Positions 1 through 6,936 of a stretch of 49,086 bases of DNA are shown here, in pieces. The position numbers were made by a program, and so were the translations under genes. The notes under the pieces are model-generated. The model was given only the letters and a program-made list of their open reading frames with translations. It did not search any database and was not told the origin of the DNA. The stretch is taken from positions 1-49,086 of the forward strand of contig DASTMO010000043.1 in NCBI GenBank assembly GCA_035714115.1, in the 5' to 3' direction. The first letter of the stretch is position 1. Every line of letters starts with the position of its first letter. The stretch comes from CAMAVH01 sp035714115 (lineage in GTDB: Bacteria > Pseudomonadota > Alphaproteobacteria > SMXQ01).

Positions 1-65
1 TTAGATGAGGAGGAGATGGTTTTGTCCCGTTCATCTCGCTTCAAATTTGATCGCTGCATTTAGGA

Positions 66-329
66 TCAGGCCGCGCTCGGGGCTTCAATCAAAACAGCCC
101 GTGCATCGCTATTGTTTTGATCGGCCATAATCTCAGAGAGAGGCGAGGGGGCTGGCACCTTTTCGCCGTCCTCGAGCATTCCGGCAATGTGGAAGGCGAG
201 CCCTTGAGGGGCATTCTCCATAGCTTCTTCCATTGTCTCGCCGCCGGAAACGAGGCCAGGAAAATCGGGAAAACTCACGCCGTAAGAGCTGGTGTCTTCC
301 TGACGGACTAAGGCGATATAAGTGGCCAT
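66..329 (-). CDS. HicB-family antitoxin-like protein (short, orphan)
   Basis: The product begins MATYIALV and carries GVSFPDFPG, the hallmark of the HicB partial RNase-H-like fold, followed by SGGETMEEAMENA. HicB proteins neutralise the HicA mRNA interferase. At 87 residues this copy has only the N-terminal domain: the usual C-terminal RHH/HTH DNA-binding part is missing because the frame stops after the IEAP segment. No HicA is visible upstream on the same strand; a partner could lie beyond the left edge. I chose the internal ATG at 329 because it fits the family start and has a GGGG stretch upstream; an in-frame ATG at 341 would add four residues. The family call is firm, an antitoxin function is inference. 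Confidence 0.75.
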   Translation of the reverse strand: MATYIALVRQEDTSSYGVSFPDFPGLVSGGETMEEAMENAPQGLAFHIAGMLEDGEKVPAPSPLSEIMADQNNSDARAVLIEAPSAA

Positions 330-536
330 CCCATACCCCATTGAAAATATGAAGCTTTTATAAGGGTATGGGAATTTTACAGCATTAAGCGATCAACAAA
401 TACTGCGCTATTCGCAATGAGGGGATTTGCTTTAGTCGCCTTGGGGACGCCAGCTCAGCCTTCGCTGGGCGCTGTGGCCGCCGAAGGCTCTCTGCTATAT
501 CAACGCTCCATTGCGCCGACTTTAGGGAAGCCGCCG

Positions 537-1079
537 ATGGACGACAAATTGACCGAGCGTATCCGCCATGACGCCGAGTGCTTGGCGGTCGATTGCTTTT
601 ATGCAGAGAAGGCGCATCTGTCTTACGCGGCGGCGTTGCATCGCCTGGCGATCTGGGGCGGGGCGGTCGCGGCGATCCTGGCCGCCGAAGCCGGCCTGGG
701 CGGCATCGCCGACATGCTGCCGGCGACCGCCATCGGCGTCCTGGCATTGCTCTCCACGGTGATCACCACCTACATCACGGCCGCCCAGCCGGGCGAACTG
801 TCCGAGCAGCATCATGCGCGCGGCGTGGACTTCAACACGCTCCGCCTCAAATTGCGCCGCTTCATCCATATCGAGCTGGAAATGCCGAACCTCGATCCGC
901 AGCTCGCCATGGCGAAGCTCGGCGAGCTGGCGTCGCAGCAATACGACCTTGCCAAGCAGCAGCCGCCGACGCCGTCCGGCTTTTGGTATCGCCGCGCCAA
1001 GAAGAGCGTGGCCAAGGGCGATGAGCTGTATCAGCGCGACGAAGCGCTCGCCGCCGTCGGCTCGGCGACGGACGCTTAA
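537..1079 (+). CDS. SLATT-domain two-transmembrane protein
   Basis: This 180-residue protein has an N-terminal helix (about 1-35), two membrane segments (about 38-60 and 62-82) and a cytoplasmic helical tail containing the stretch FNTLRLKLRRF. That layout is the SLATT fold (SMODS- and SLOG-associating 2TM effector), a predicted pore-forming effector often coupled to nucleotide-signal defence modules. Here no cyclase or SLOG partner is present. The start at 537 is set by AGGGAAG six bases upstream; the reading frame is open to 417 but that extension is low complexity and unlike the family. It is followed 14 bases later by a small membrane protein, probably co-transcribed. Family assignment is from pattern recognition; effector function is inferred. 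Confidence 0.75.
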   Translation: MDDKLTERIRHDAECLAVDCFYAEKAHLSYAAALHRLAIWGGAVAAILAAEAGLGGIADMLPATAIGVLALLSTVITTYITAAQPGELSEQHHARGVDFNTLRLKLRRFIHIELEMPNLDPQLAMAKLGELASQQYDLAKQQPPTPSGFWYRRAKKSVAKGDELYQRDEALAAVGSATDA

Positions 1080-1093
1080 GCGGAAGGACTGAG

Positions 1094-1384
1094 ATGAGCG
1101 AGAAACGCGAAGGCCTGATCGTCAGCGCCTCGACCAATTTGCTCGGCATCTGCCTCGTCATCGTGACGGGCCTGAAACTGACCGGCGTGTCGGGCGGCAC
1201 CTTGGCCGACGAGATGTGCCTTGTCGCCGCCATCGGCTTCATGGCCGCCTGCATCTGCGGCTATCTTTCGCTGCGCACGACGCGCGACACGCGCGTCCTC
1301 GAAACCGTCGCTGATGTCAGCTTCGTGCTGTCGATGCTGCTGTTGTTCGGCGCCGTGGTGATCGTCGCCGGCACTGTGTTCTGA
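1094..1384 (+). CDS. Small three-helix membrane protein paired with SLATT gene
   Basis: The 96-residue product starts MSEKREGLIVSAS and shows three hydrophobic segments (about 15-33, 43-62 and 73-95), with the charged loop RTTRDTRVLE between the second and third. I recognise the general type as an uncharacterised alphaproteobacterial membrane protein but know of no assigned function. It lies 14 bases after the SLATT gene and directly before a strong intrinsic terminator, so the two genes form a closed two-gene unit. The A/G-rich GGAAGGACTGAG stretch before the ATG gives a ribosome-binding site. A role as partner or regulator of the SLATT protein is inference from linkage only. Confidence 0.7.
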   Translation: MSEKREGLIVSASTNLLGICLVIVTGLKLTGVSGGTLADEMCLVAAIGFMAACICGYLSLRTTRDTRVLETVADVSFVLSMLLLFGAVVIVAGTVF

Positions 1385-1387
1385 AAC

Positions 1388-1418
1388 AAAAAAGGAGACG
1401 CGACTGCGTCTCCTTTTT
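1388..1418 (+). terminator. Intrinsic terminator after the SLATT unit
   Basis: Perfect stem AAAAGGAGACGC (1390-1401), loop GACT, arm GCGTCTCCTTTTT (1406-1418). The stem runs into a T-tract on the plus strand and an A-tract precedes it, so it may work in both directions. It begins four bases after the stop codon of the preceding gene. Confidence 0.9.
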
Positions 1419-1516
1419 CATGTGCCGGATGCTCAGGGGGAGGGAGTCTGTCCGGCGAAGCGTCCAGGTCCGGTGCGCTTCATGTCCAGCAATCTACGTT
1501 TTGCCCTCGGCCTTCG

Positions 1517-1566
1517 CTATCGGGCGAAAGTCTGGCCGGCCGCGCCTTACATACTTTCGGCGATAG
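1517..1566. repeat. Imperfect long inverted repeat in convergent intergenic gap
   Basis: CTATCGGGCGAAAGT (1517-1531) is mirrored by ACTTTCGGCGATAG (1553-1566), a 14-base match with one bulge, separated by 21 GC-rich bases. It lies between the terminator of the SLATT unit and the 3' end of the TerB-like gene. There is no T-tract, so it looks more like a REP-type palindrome or an mRNA 3'-end stabiliser than a classical terminator. Confidence 0.5.
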
Positions 1567-1617
1567 GCCGGCATGTCCTTTCGGGTGGATTTAGACCTCA
1601 AGCGTGCGTTGCCGCGC

Positions 1618-2058
1618 TTATGTCTTCACCGCGCGTTGCCGCGCGAGCGCCCGGTCGCGATCTTCGACATGGATCAGGCCGGCGATGCGGCGCAGCAGCA
1701 TGTCCTCCTGCGGATCGAGCCGGCCGTCGGCATAGGCGACCTGCCACAGCATCTCGACGATGCGCACGCGCGCGGCATAATCGAGCCTGGCGCAGATCTC
1801 GCGCGTGAAGGGAAACATCTGGGTCGAGCGCGCGACGGCCGCTTCGGCCTCGGCGATGAGTTGCGCGACGCGCTCTGGCGCGTGGCCGAACTTCTCCGCA
1901 AGCAAGCGCTCGATGGCGGCGCGCTCGGTGGCGTCGAATCCTTCATCCATGCGCGCCGCCTCGATCAGCAGCGCGGCGACGGCGATCTCCAGATCGTCGG
2001 ACGAGGCGGCGGCCGGCGCGGCCTTGCCGGACAGAAACTCGAGGACGCGAGCGATCAC
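1618..2058 (-). CDS. TerB-like tellurite-resistance family protein
   Basis: The 146-residue product is an all-helical, acidic protein with the TerB-type repeat pattern: LLIEAARMDEGFDATERAAI near the N terminus and LWQVAYADGRLDPQED near the C terminus, the D-rich loops that in TerB-like (DUF533-related) domains bind metal. The start is GTG at 2056-2058, overlapping the stop of the upstream gene as GTGA, so translation is probably coupled to it. The family is linked to tellurite and chemical-stress systems, but this stand-alone form has no assigned reaction. The frame is open further upstream, but that extension is arginine-rich and overlaps the real upstream gene. Confidence 0.8.
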   Translation of the reverse strand: MIARVLEFLSGKAAPAAASSDDLEIAVAALLIEAARMDEGFDATERAAIERLLAEKFGHAPERVAQLIAEAEAAVARSTQMFPFTREICARLDYAARVRIVEMLWQVAYADGRLDPQEDMLLRRIAGLIHVEDRDRALARQRAVKT

Positions 2059-2279
2059 CGGACGTCGTCGTCCGTGTGCGAGCGGTGGCTGTAGAACACC
2101 AGCGCCATCAGGCCGACGCCGAGGCCGGCGGTGAAGGTGACGCCGAGGCCCATGGCGATCCAGCCGTGAACGCCCATCACATTGTTCGCCGTGAACAGGT
2201 CGGTGAAGACCCAGACGGCGCCGAGCGTGACGGCGCAGAGGGCGAGACAGAGGGCGATGAAGGCGGCGAGCCAACGCAT
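2055..2279 (-). CDS. Small two-TM inner-membrane protein
   Basis: A 74-residue protein with two hydrophobic helices (about 3-26 and 38-64) and a polar tail ending HRSHTDDDVR. I do not recognise a named family. Its stop overlaps the GTG start of the TerB-like gene by four bases, so the two form a translationally coupled pair; a membrane anchor or partner role for the TerB-like protein is plausible but only inferred. Confidence 0.7.
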   Translation of the reverse strand: MRWLAAFIALCLALCAVTLGAVWVFTDLFTANNVMGVHGWIAMGLGVTFTAGLGVGLMALVFYSHRSHTDDDVR

Positions 2280-2377
2280 GACGAGACCTGATCCAGATGA
2301 GAAACGGGGAATCCACAGGCGAAATGCTGGGGCAGATTCCTAGTTTCCATTTAGGCTTTATGTATGATGCCTACCAG

Positions 2378-2392
2378 GGCTCAGAATGAGCC
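2378..2392. promoter_or_regulatory. Operator-like palindrome before the MFS gene
   Basis: GGCTCA-GAA-TGAGCC is a perfect 6-3-6 dyad in the 156-bp divergent gap between the small membrane protein and the MFS pump. A second, looser dyad TAGGC-N12-GCCTA lies at 2352-2373. Either could bind a repressor of the pump; no regulator gene is adjacent. Confidence 0.4.
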
Positions 2393-2435
2393 GCTGTTTC
2401 ATTTTGTTCCCCTGTAAAGCCCGAGTCCCTCCCAC

Positions 2436-3641
2436 ATGTCCCGCGCCCCTACCGCAGCCCCTTCGGCGGCCTTCGCTGTCGTTCTCGCGTCCATCGCGCT
2501 GATGGGGCCGCTGGCGATCCATCTCTTTCTGCCATTGATCCCCTGGCTCAAGAGCGACTTCGGCGTGTCGGACGCGCTGGCCCAGCTGGCCTTCTCGATC
2601 AGCCTCTTCACCATGGCCTTCACCACGCTGATCCATGGCGCGCTGTCCGACCGCTTCGGCCGCCGGCCGATGATGCTGACCGGCCTTGGCCTGTTTCTCA
2701 CCGGCAGCGCCGTGTCTGCCTTCGCCCATACCGCCGAGCTGCTGGTGGCCGGGCGCGTCATCCAGGCGATGGGCGCAGGGGCGGGCATCGCGCTGTCGCG
2801 CGTCATCGCGCGCGACGCTTACGGCCCAGAGGCGCTGGTCAAGGCCATCGCCTATCTGACCATGGCCTACACCTTCGGGCCGTTCATCGCGCCGCCGATT
2901 TCCGGCCTGCTGGTCGACACGTTCGGCTGGAAGAGCGCCTTCTGGTTCGCGCTCGGCGCCGGCGGCATCATCGCCGTCTCGGCCTATTTCGTGATCTACG
3001 AAACCCATCCGCCCGAAGCGCGCATGCGCCATACGCTCGGCGGCATGTTCGCCGGCTATGGCCGCCTGTTCGCCAAGCCGCGCTTCACCGCCTTCGTGCT
3101 GCAGACGGCGTTCTCGTCGGGCACGTTCTTCACGCTGGCCGGCGCGTCGGGCGCGCTGATGCAGGTCTATCTTGGCCGCTCGGCCTTCGAATATGGCCTG
3201 TTCTTCCTGTTCTCTCCGGCCGGCTATCTGCTCGGCAATCTGGCGGCCAGCCGCCTGACCGGAAAAATCGCCGTCGAGCCCATGGTGCTGCTCGGCACCT
3301 TGGTGGCGCTGCTCGGCGTCGTCGTCTTCGCCGTCGCGGTCATCGCCGATCAAGTGACGGCCCTGGCGATCTTCGTGCCGTCCTTTATCGTCGCGCTCGG
3401 GCAGGGGTTGGCTCTGCCCAATGCTCAAGCCGGCGCGATCCGCACCATTCCCGAACTGGCCGGCACGGCCTCGGGCGTCGGCGTCTTCCTGCAGCTGCTC
3501 GGCGGCGCGGTCTTCACCCAGCTTTACGGCCTCGTCGCCGACGACACGCCGACGCCGGTGCTCTATGTGATGGCCGTATCGGCGACGCTCAATCTCTGCG
3601 TCGGCATTGCCTGCTACGTCATGCGGCCGAAAGCGCCATGA
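2436..3641 (+). CDS. MFS drug-efflux transporter, Bcr/CflA type
   Basis: The 401-residue product has about twelve hydrophobic segments and the MFS motif A GALSDRFGRRP at residues 68-78 between TM2 and TM3. The N-terminal half, with GRVIQAMGAGAGIALSRVIA and SDFGVSDALAQLAFSISLF, matches the Bcr/CflA branch of the DHA1 family, proton-driven exporters of small drugs and metabolites at the inner membrane. Its stop overlaps the ATG of the TauE/SafE permease (ATGA at 3638-3641), indicating one operon. The substrate cannot be read from sequence. Confidence 0.88.
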   Translation: MSRAPTAAPSAAFAVVLASIALMGPLAIHLFLPLIPWLKSDFGVSDALAQLAFSISLFTMAFTTLIHGALSDRFGRRPMMLTGLGLFLTGSAVSAFAHTAELLVAGRVIQAMGAGAGIALSRVIARDAYGPEALVKAIAYLTMAYTFGPFIAPPISGLLVDTFGWKSAFWFALGAGGIIAVSAYFVIYETHPPEARMRHTLGGMFAGYGRLFAKPRFTAFVLQTAFSSGTFFTLAGASGALMQVYLGRSAFEYGLFFLFSPAGYLLGNLAASRLTGKIAVEPMVLLGTLVALLGVVVFAVAVIADQVTALAIFVPSFIVALGQGLALPNAQAGAIRTIPELAGTASGVGVFLQLLGGAVFTQLYGLVADDTPTPVLYVMAVSATLNLCVGIACYVMRPKAP

Positions 3642-4447
3642 GCGGGGCGGAGCTTTACGCCTGGTTCGGACAGCCGTTCGCCGGACTGTCATGGCCGGCC
3701 CTGCTCGGCATAGCCATCATCTACTTCCTGGCCTTCGCGGCGCGCGGCGCCATCGGCTTCGGCGCCATCGCTCCCGCCATCGTGCTGACCTCCTGGCTGA
3801 TCCCGCCGCATCATGCCGTGCTGCTGGCGATGATCGCCGCCTCGGTGCCGCAGCTGCATATGCTGCCCGAAGGCCTGCGCGACGGCGATTGGAAGGTCTG
3901 CCGCCCCGTGGCTCTGGCGCTTGCGCTCTCCATCGCCGCCGGCGTCTGGCTCTTCGCCGCGCTCAGTTCCGATATGTTGTCGCTCGCGCTCGGCGCCATC
4001 ATGACCATGATCATCCTGATGGACATGGGCCGGCTGCTCGAGCGCTTCGCCCAGAAGGTCGACTTGCGCGCCTATCCGGTAGCCTTCGGCCTCGCCACCG
4101 CCATCGGCCTGACCACGGGAGTGGCGGGAGCGGGGGGCATGATGATGCTGTCGGTTTATCTGCGGCATGCCTGCCGCGACCATGTCAGCTTGCGCGCCAC
4201 GGCGATCCTGCTCGGCACCATGCTGACCCTATGGCGGGTGCTGGCGACGGCGGTGATCGGCCTGGTCGATTGGCAGCTGATCGTCGAATCGGCGCTGCTG
4301 ATGCCCGTGGTTTATCTTGGCATCTGGATCGGCACGCGCTGGTTTCGCGGCATGTCGGCGAAAACCTTCTATCTCGTATTCCAAGGCGTTTTACTGCTGT
4401 CGGCCTTGGGCCTGATGATCGACGGTTTGACGCATTATCTCGGCTGA
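3638..4447 (+). CDS. TauE/SafE family sulfite/anion exporter-like permease
   Basis: A 269-residue, eight- to nine-TM protein with the family's paired repeats: GAIGFGAIAPAIVLTSWLIP in the first half and GLTTGVAGAGGMMML in the second. TauE/SafE permeases move sulfoacetate, sulfite or related organic anions across the inner membrane. The start overlaps the MFS stop by four bases. Co-transcription with an MFS pump suggests a joint efflux role, but the substrate is unknown. Confidence 0.85.
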   Translation: MSGAELYAWFGQPFAGLSWPALLGIAIIYFLAFAARGAIGFGAIAPAIVLTSWLIPPHHAVLLAMIAASVPQLHMLPEGLRDGDWKVCRPVALALALSIAAGVWLFAALSSDMLSLALGAIMTMIILMDMGRLLERFAQKVDLRAYPVAFGLATAIGLTTGVAGAGGMMMLSVYLRHACRDHVSLRATAILLGTMLTLWRVLATAVIGLVDWQLIVESALLMPVVYLGIWIGTRWFRGMSAKTFYLVFQGVLLLSALGLMIDGLTHYLG

Positions 4448-4472
4448 CGAGATAGGATGGGGCGGTTTGCGC

Positions 4473-4502
4473 CCGTGGTGGTAGGTTGACCTACAACCAC
4501 GG
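4473..4502. repeat. Strong hairpin before the 51-residue ORF
   Basis: CCGTGGT (4473-4479) and GTAGGT (4481-4486) pair with ACCTAC (4489-4494) and ACCACGG (4496-4502), with one mismatch between the arms and a two-base loop. It ends two bases before the GGAGG ribosome-binding site of the small gene. It could end the MFS/TauE transcript (no T-tract) or control translation of the small protein. Confidence 0.6.
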
Positions 4503-4514
4503 TGGAGGCCTGTT

Positions 4515-4670
4515 ATGGCCCAAGACCCGGAAAACGTCGTCCTCACTCCCAATACAGACTTCCCGGCTTCGCGCCCCGGTCTGAAAACGGCGCTGATCTT
4601 TTTCGCTGTCATCGCGGCCATCGCCTTCGGCATTTACTGGCCGACCTTGAAGGCCAGTCTCGGCTTCTAA
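4515..4670 (+). CDS. 51-residue single-TM protein
   Basis: A short frame starts with ATG at 4515, preceded by GGAGG six bases upstream, and encodes MAQDPENVVLTP, then a polar linker and a hydrophobic helix (about residues 24-43, around ALIFFAVIAAIAFGIYW) before ending KASLGF. The good ribosome-binding site and clean membrane helix argue for a real gene. I recognise no family. It sits after the TauE/SafE gene and a strong hairpin, and 150 bases before an EcfG-type promoter. Confidence 0.6.
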   Translation: MAQDPENVVLTPNTDFPASRPGLKTALIFFAVIAAIAFGIYWPTLKASLGF

Positions 4671-4820
4671 GCCGAGCGTCCGCGCAGCCTCAATCCTTTC
4701 AGAGGCTTGGTTCGCTTCGCTTCCAGGACGCCGGCGAAGCTTCGAGCGAGCTTTAACCCTTCAGATATCGCGCGCTTTCGGCGGCTGGCGCATGTCCCTC
4801 TTTTGCCACGGCTTCGGGCG

Positions 4821-4846
4821 GGAACGGAGCCGTTCGGACTCGCGTT
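4821..4846 (+). promoter_or_regulatory. EcfG (general stress sigma factor) promoter of the PRC-barrel gene
   Basis: GGAAC at 4821-4825 and CGTT at 4843-4846 are separated by 17 bases, an exact match to the alphaproteobacterial EcfG consensus GGAAC-N16/17-CGTT. It lies 51 bases before the ATG of the PRC-barrel gene, a normal 5'-leader distance. Confidence 0.8.
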
Positions 4847-4897
4847 GAGACTCGCGAAATCGGACACGTCCCGACCCCCGCCAAGAGGAGAGCCGCC

Positions 4898-5302
4898 ATG
4901 CTGAAAGTTGTCGAAGTCACCATCGTCGCACTGGTTCTGACCGCCACGGCTTTCGCCACGGTTATGATGGCGCCGGCTTGGTCCCAGGGTGTGCCGCAGA
5001 CGATGGGCCTGGTGAAGGTCGACCCCACCAGCGTCGCCACCGGCTATCGCGCCTCGAAGATCGTCGGCGCCGAAGTCTACAACGCCGCCAACGAATCGGT
5101 CGGCAAGGTCGATGACGTGATCGTCAGCAACGACGGCAAGATCCCCTATGTGGTGCTCGCGGTCGGGGGCTTCCTCGGCATGGGGCAGCGCCTCGTCGTC
5201 GTCGGCTCCTCGGCTCTGGCGATCCGCGACGGCAAGATCATCATCGCCGACGCCAGCCGCGACCAGCTCAAGGCCCTTCCGGAGTTCCGTTACGCCGATT
5301 GA
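4898..5302 (+). CDS. Exported PRC-barrel domain protein
   Basis: The 134-residue product starts with a hydrophobic signal sequence (MLKVVEVTIVALVLTATAFA, cleavage plausible after PAWSQG near residue 30) and continues into a single PRC-barrel: YRASKIVGAEVYNAANESVG, then KVDDVIVSNDGKIPYVVLAV. PRC-barrels of this periplasmic sort are common EcfG-controlled stress proteins in rhizobia and methylobacteria; their biochemical role is not established. The AGAGGAGAG stretch gives a good ribosome-binding site for the ATG. The EcfG promoter upstream supports stress induction. Confidence 0.85.
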   Translation: MLKVVEVTIVALVLTATAFATVMMAPAWSQGVPQTMGLVKVDPTSVATGYRASKIVGAEVYNAANESVGKVDDVIVSNDGKIPYVVLAVGGFLGMGQRLVVVGSSALAIRDGKIIIADASRDQLKALPEFRYAD

Positions 5303-5369
5303 TGGGTGGGCGGCAGGAAAAATATCCTGATCCATCAAGGATTTGTGGATTACGTCCTGACGGAGACAA

Positions 5370-5403
5370 GGGGCTGGCCAGAGGCGGAACTCGGGCCAGC
5401 CCC
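5370..5403. repeat. 10-bp-arm inverted repeat overlapping the kinase promoter
   Basis: GGGGCTGGCC (5370-5379) pairs perfectly with GGCCAGCCCC (5394-5403) around a 14-base loop that contains the GGAAC promoter element; the right arm fills the -35/-10 spacer. There is no T-tract. It may end transcription of the PRC-barrel gene, act as an operator on the kinase promoter, or both. Confidence 0.55.
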
Positions 5404-5411
5404 TATGCGTT
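5386..5411 (+). promoter_or_regulatory. EcfG promoter of the HWE kinase/response regulator operon
   Basis: GGAAC at 5386-5390, 17 bases, CGTT at 5408-5411: an exact EcfG consensus match 49 bases before the chosen GTG start at 5461. Its position argues against a start near 5302, which would put the promoter inside the coding region. Confidence 0.8.
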
Positions 5412-5460
5412 AGTAGAGCAAAGGGGCGGGTGGAAGAACCCCAAGCGTGAGTGTGCTGCT

Positions 5461-6936
5461 GTGAATGTTGATCAAAAGGACAATAAGGGAGCGTCCTCCG
5501 CCGCCATCTCCGGCGCCCTGCATCAGGCGCTGCGGTCCTGGGACGGCTTCTTCGAATGGCTGCCGGTCGGCGTCTACGTCTGCGACGTGACCGGCCATAT
5601 CGTGCTGCAGAATCGCCGCGCGGCGGAAATCCTCGGCCGCGAACCGCAGAGCGGCGAGCCGGAAGCCGAACTGTGGCTGTCGATGCGCGCCGCCGCCCTG
5701 GTGGGGCCGCTCGGCAGCGCTCCGCTGCCGTTAACCGATGGCCCGTTGTCGGACGTGCTGTTGAACCAGCGGCCGGCGCGCGACCGCGAATTCTCCATCG
5801 AGCGCCCGGACGGTGCCAAGTTGACCTTGCTCGCCAATCTCGATCCGCTGTTCGATGACGCCGGGCATCTCATCGGCGGCGTTTGCGTCCTTCAGGACAT
5901 CAGCCGGCGCAAGCGCGTCGAGACGATCCGGCGCGAGCGCGAACGGCAGTTCCGCGACCTGCTGGAAGCCCTGCCGGTCGCCCTTTACACCACCGATCCG
6001 CAGGGACGCCTGACGTTCTACAACCAGGCCGCCGCCGATCTGTGGGGCTATGAGCCGGAATTGAATAGCGATCGCAGCCGTTGGTGCGGCTCGTGGAAAC
6101 TGCTGCATGCCGACGGCCGCGACATGCGGCACGACGAATGCCCCATGGCCGTCGCCATCCAGGAGCAGCGGGAAATCCGCAATGCCGAAGCGATGCTGGA
6201 GCGGCCGGACGGTACGCGCATCCCGTTCAGCGCCTATCCGACGTTGCTGCGGGATAAGAACGGCGCGGTGATCGGCGCGGTCAATATGATGGTCGACATT
6301 AGCGAGCGAAAACGCTCGGATATCGAGCAGAAGACGCTGATGGATGAGCTGAACCATCGCGTGAAGAACACGCTGGCCACTGTTCAGTCGGTGGCGGCGC
6401 AGACGTTCCGCAAGGCGCAGGTGCCGCGCGAAATCCGCGATCTTTTTGAAAAGCGCATTTTCGCGCTCAGCAAAGCGCATAACCAGCTCTCCTCGACGCG
6501 CTGGGCTTCGGCCGATCTTCGCTCGCTCGCCTTGGAAGTGCTGGAACCTTACAACGACGCCGAAGACGACGAGATCAAGAGCCGTATCTTTGTCGAAGGT
6601 CCGTCGATCGATCTGGCGCCTCATGCGGCCCTGACCATCGCCATGGCGCTCAACGAACTGGCCACCAATGCGGCCAAATACGGCGCGCTCTCAGCGCCGA
6701 GCGGCCGGGTTGAGTTGCGTTGGTCGGTCCAAGGGCAGGGCGAGGGTGCCGATCTGGTGCTCGATTGGCTCGAAAGCGGCGGCCCGCCGGTCGTGCCGCC
6801 GAAGGATAGCGGCTTCGGCACGCGCTTTGTCGAACGCGGCTTGGCGCAGCAGCTCAAGGGCAAGGTCGAGATGCGTTTCGATCCCTCGGGCGTGTCCTGC
6901 CACGCTGTCATTCCCTTGAAGGGGAGCGCCGCCTGA
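5461..6936 (+). CDS. PAS-PAS HWE-family sensor histidine kinase
   Basis: From the GTG at 5461 the product has 491 residues. PAS 1 spans about 30-145 (LPVGVYVCDVTGHIVLQN), PAS 2 about 160-282 (LPVALYTTDPQGRLTFYN), and the HWE kinase core follows: the phospho-acceptor His299 in LNHRVKNTLATVQSV, the N-box NELATNAAKYGAL, and the family-defining W-x-E in LDWLESGGPP. There are no membrane segments, so it is a cytoplasmic sensor. Kinases of this class phosphorylate PhyR-type or FAT GUY regulators of the general stress response. The response regulator follows with a one-base overlap. The start is uncertain because the ribosome-binding site is weak; an in-frame ATG at 5302 exists. Confidence 0.9.
   Translation: MNVDQKDNKGASSAAISGALHQALRSWDGFFEWLPVGVYVCDVTGHIVLQNRRAAEILGREPQSGEPEAELWLSMRAAALVGPLGSAPLPLTDGPLSDVLLNQRPARDREFSIERPDGAKLTLLANLDPLFDDAGHLIGGVCVLQDISRRKRVETIRRERERQFRDLLEALPVALYTTDPQGRLTFYNQAAADLWGYEPELNSDRSRWCGSWKLLHADGRDMRHDECPMAVAIQEQREIRNAEAMLERPDGTRIPFSAYPTLLRDKNGAVIGAVNMMVDISERKRSDIEQKTLMDELNHRVKNTLATVQSVAAQTFRKAQVPREIRDLFEKRIFALSKAHNQLSSTRWASADLRSLALEVLEPYNDAEDDEIKSRIFVEGPSIDLAPHAALTIAMALNELATNAAKYGALSAPSGRVELRWSVQGQGEGADLVLDWLESGGPPVVPPKDSGFGTRFVERGLAQQLKGKVEMRFDPSGVSCHAVIPLKGSAA

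Noticed and set aside
1..59. Minus-strand frame starting MQRSNLKRDERD and leaving the window at the left edge
   Set aside because: Nineteen visible residues, no recognisable HicA or other family start and no clear ribosome-binding site; cannot be supported as a gene.
385..747. Minus-strand arginine/proline-rich frame overlapping the SLATT gene
   Set aside because: Low-complexity antisense shadow typical of GC-rich coding DNA; no start signal.
2358..3692. 444-residue minus-strand frame opposite the MFS gene
   Set aside because: Composition is Gln/Arg/Gly/His-rich without domain pattern; it is the antisense of a well-supported transporter.
5302..5460. Longer kinase N terminus from ATG 5302
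   Set aside because: It would place an exact EcfG promoter and a perfect inverted repeat inside coding sequence, and the added residues show no domain.
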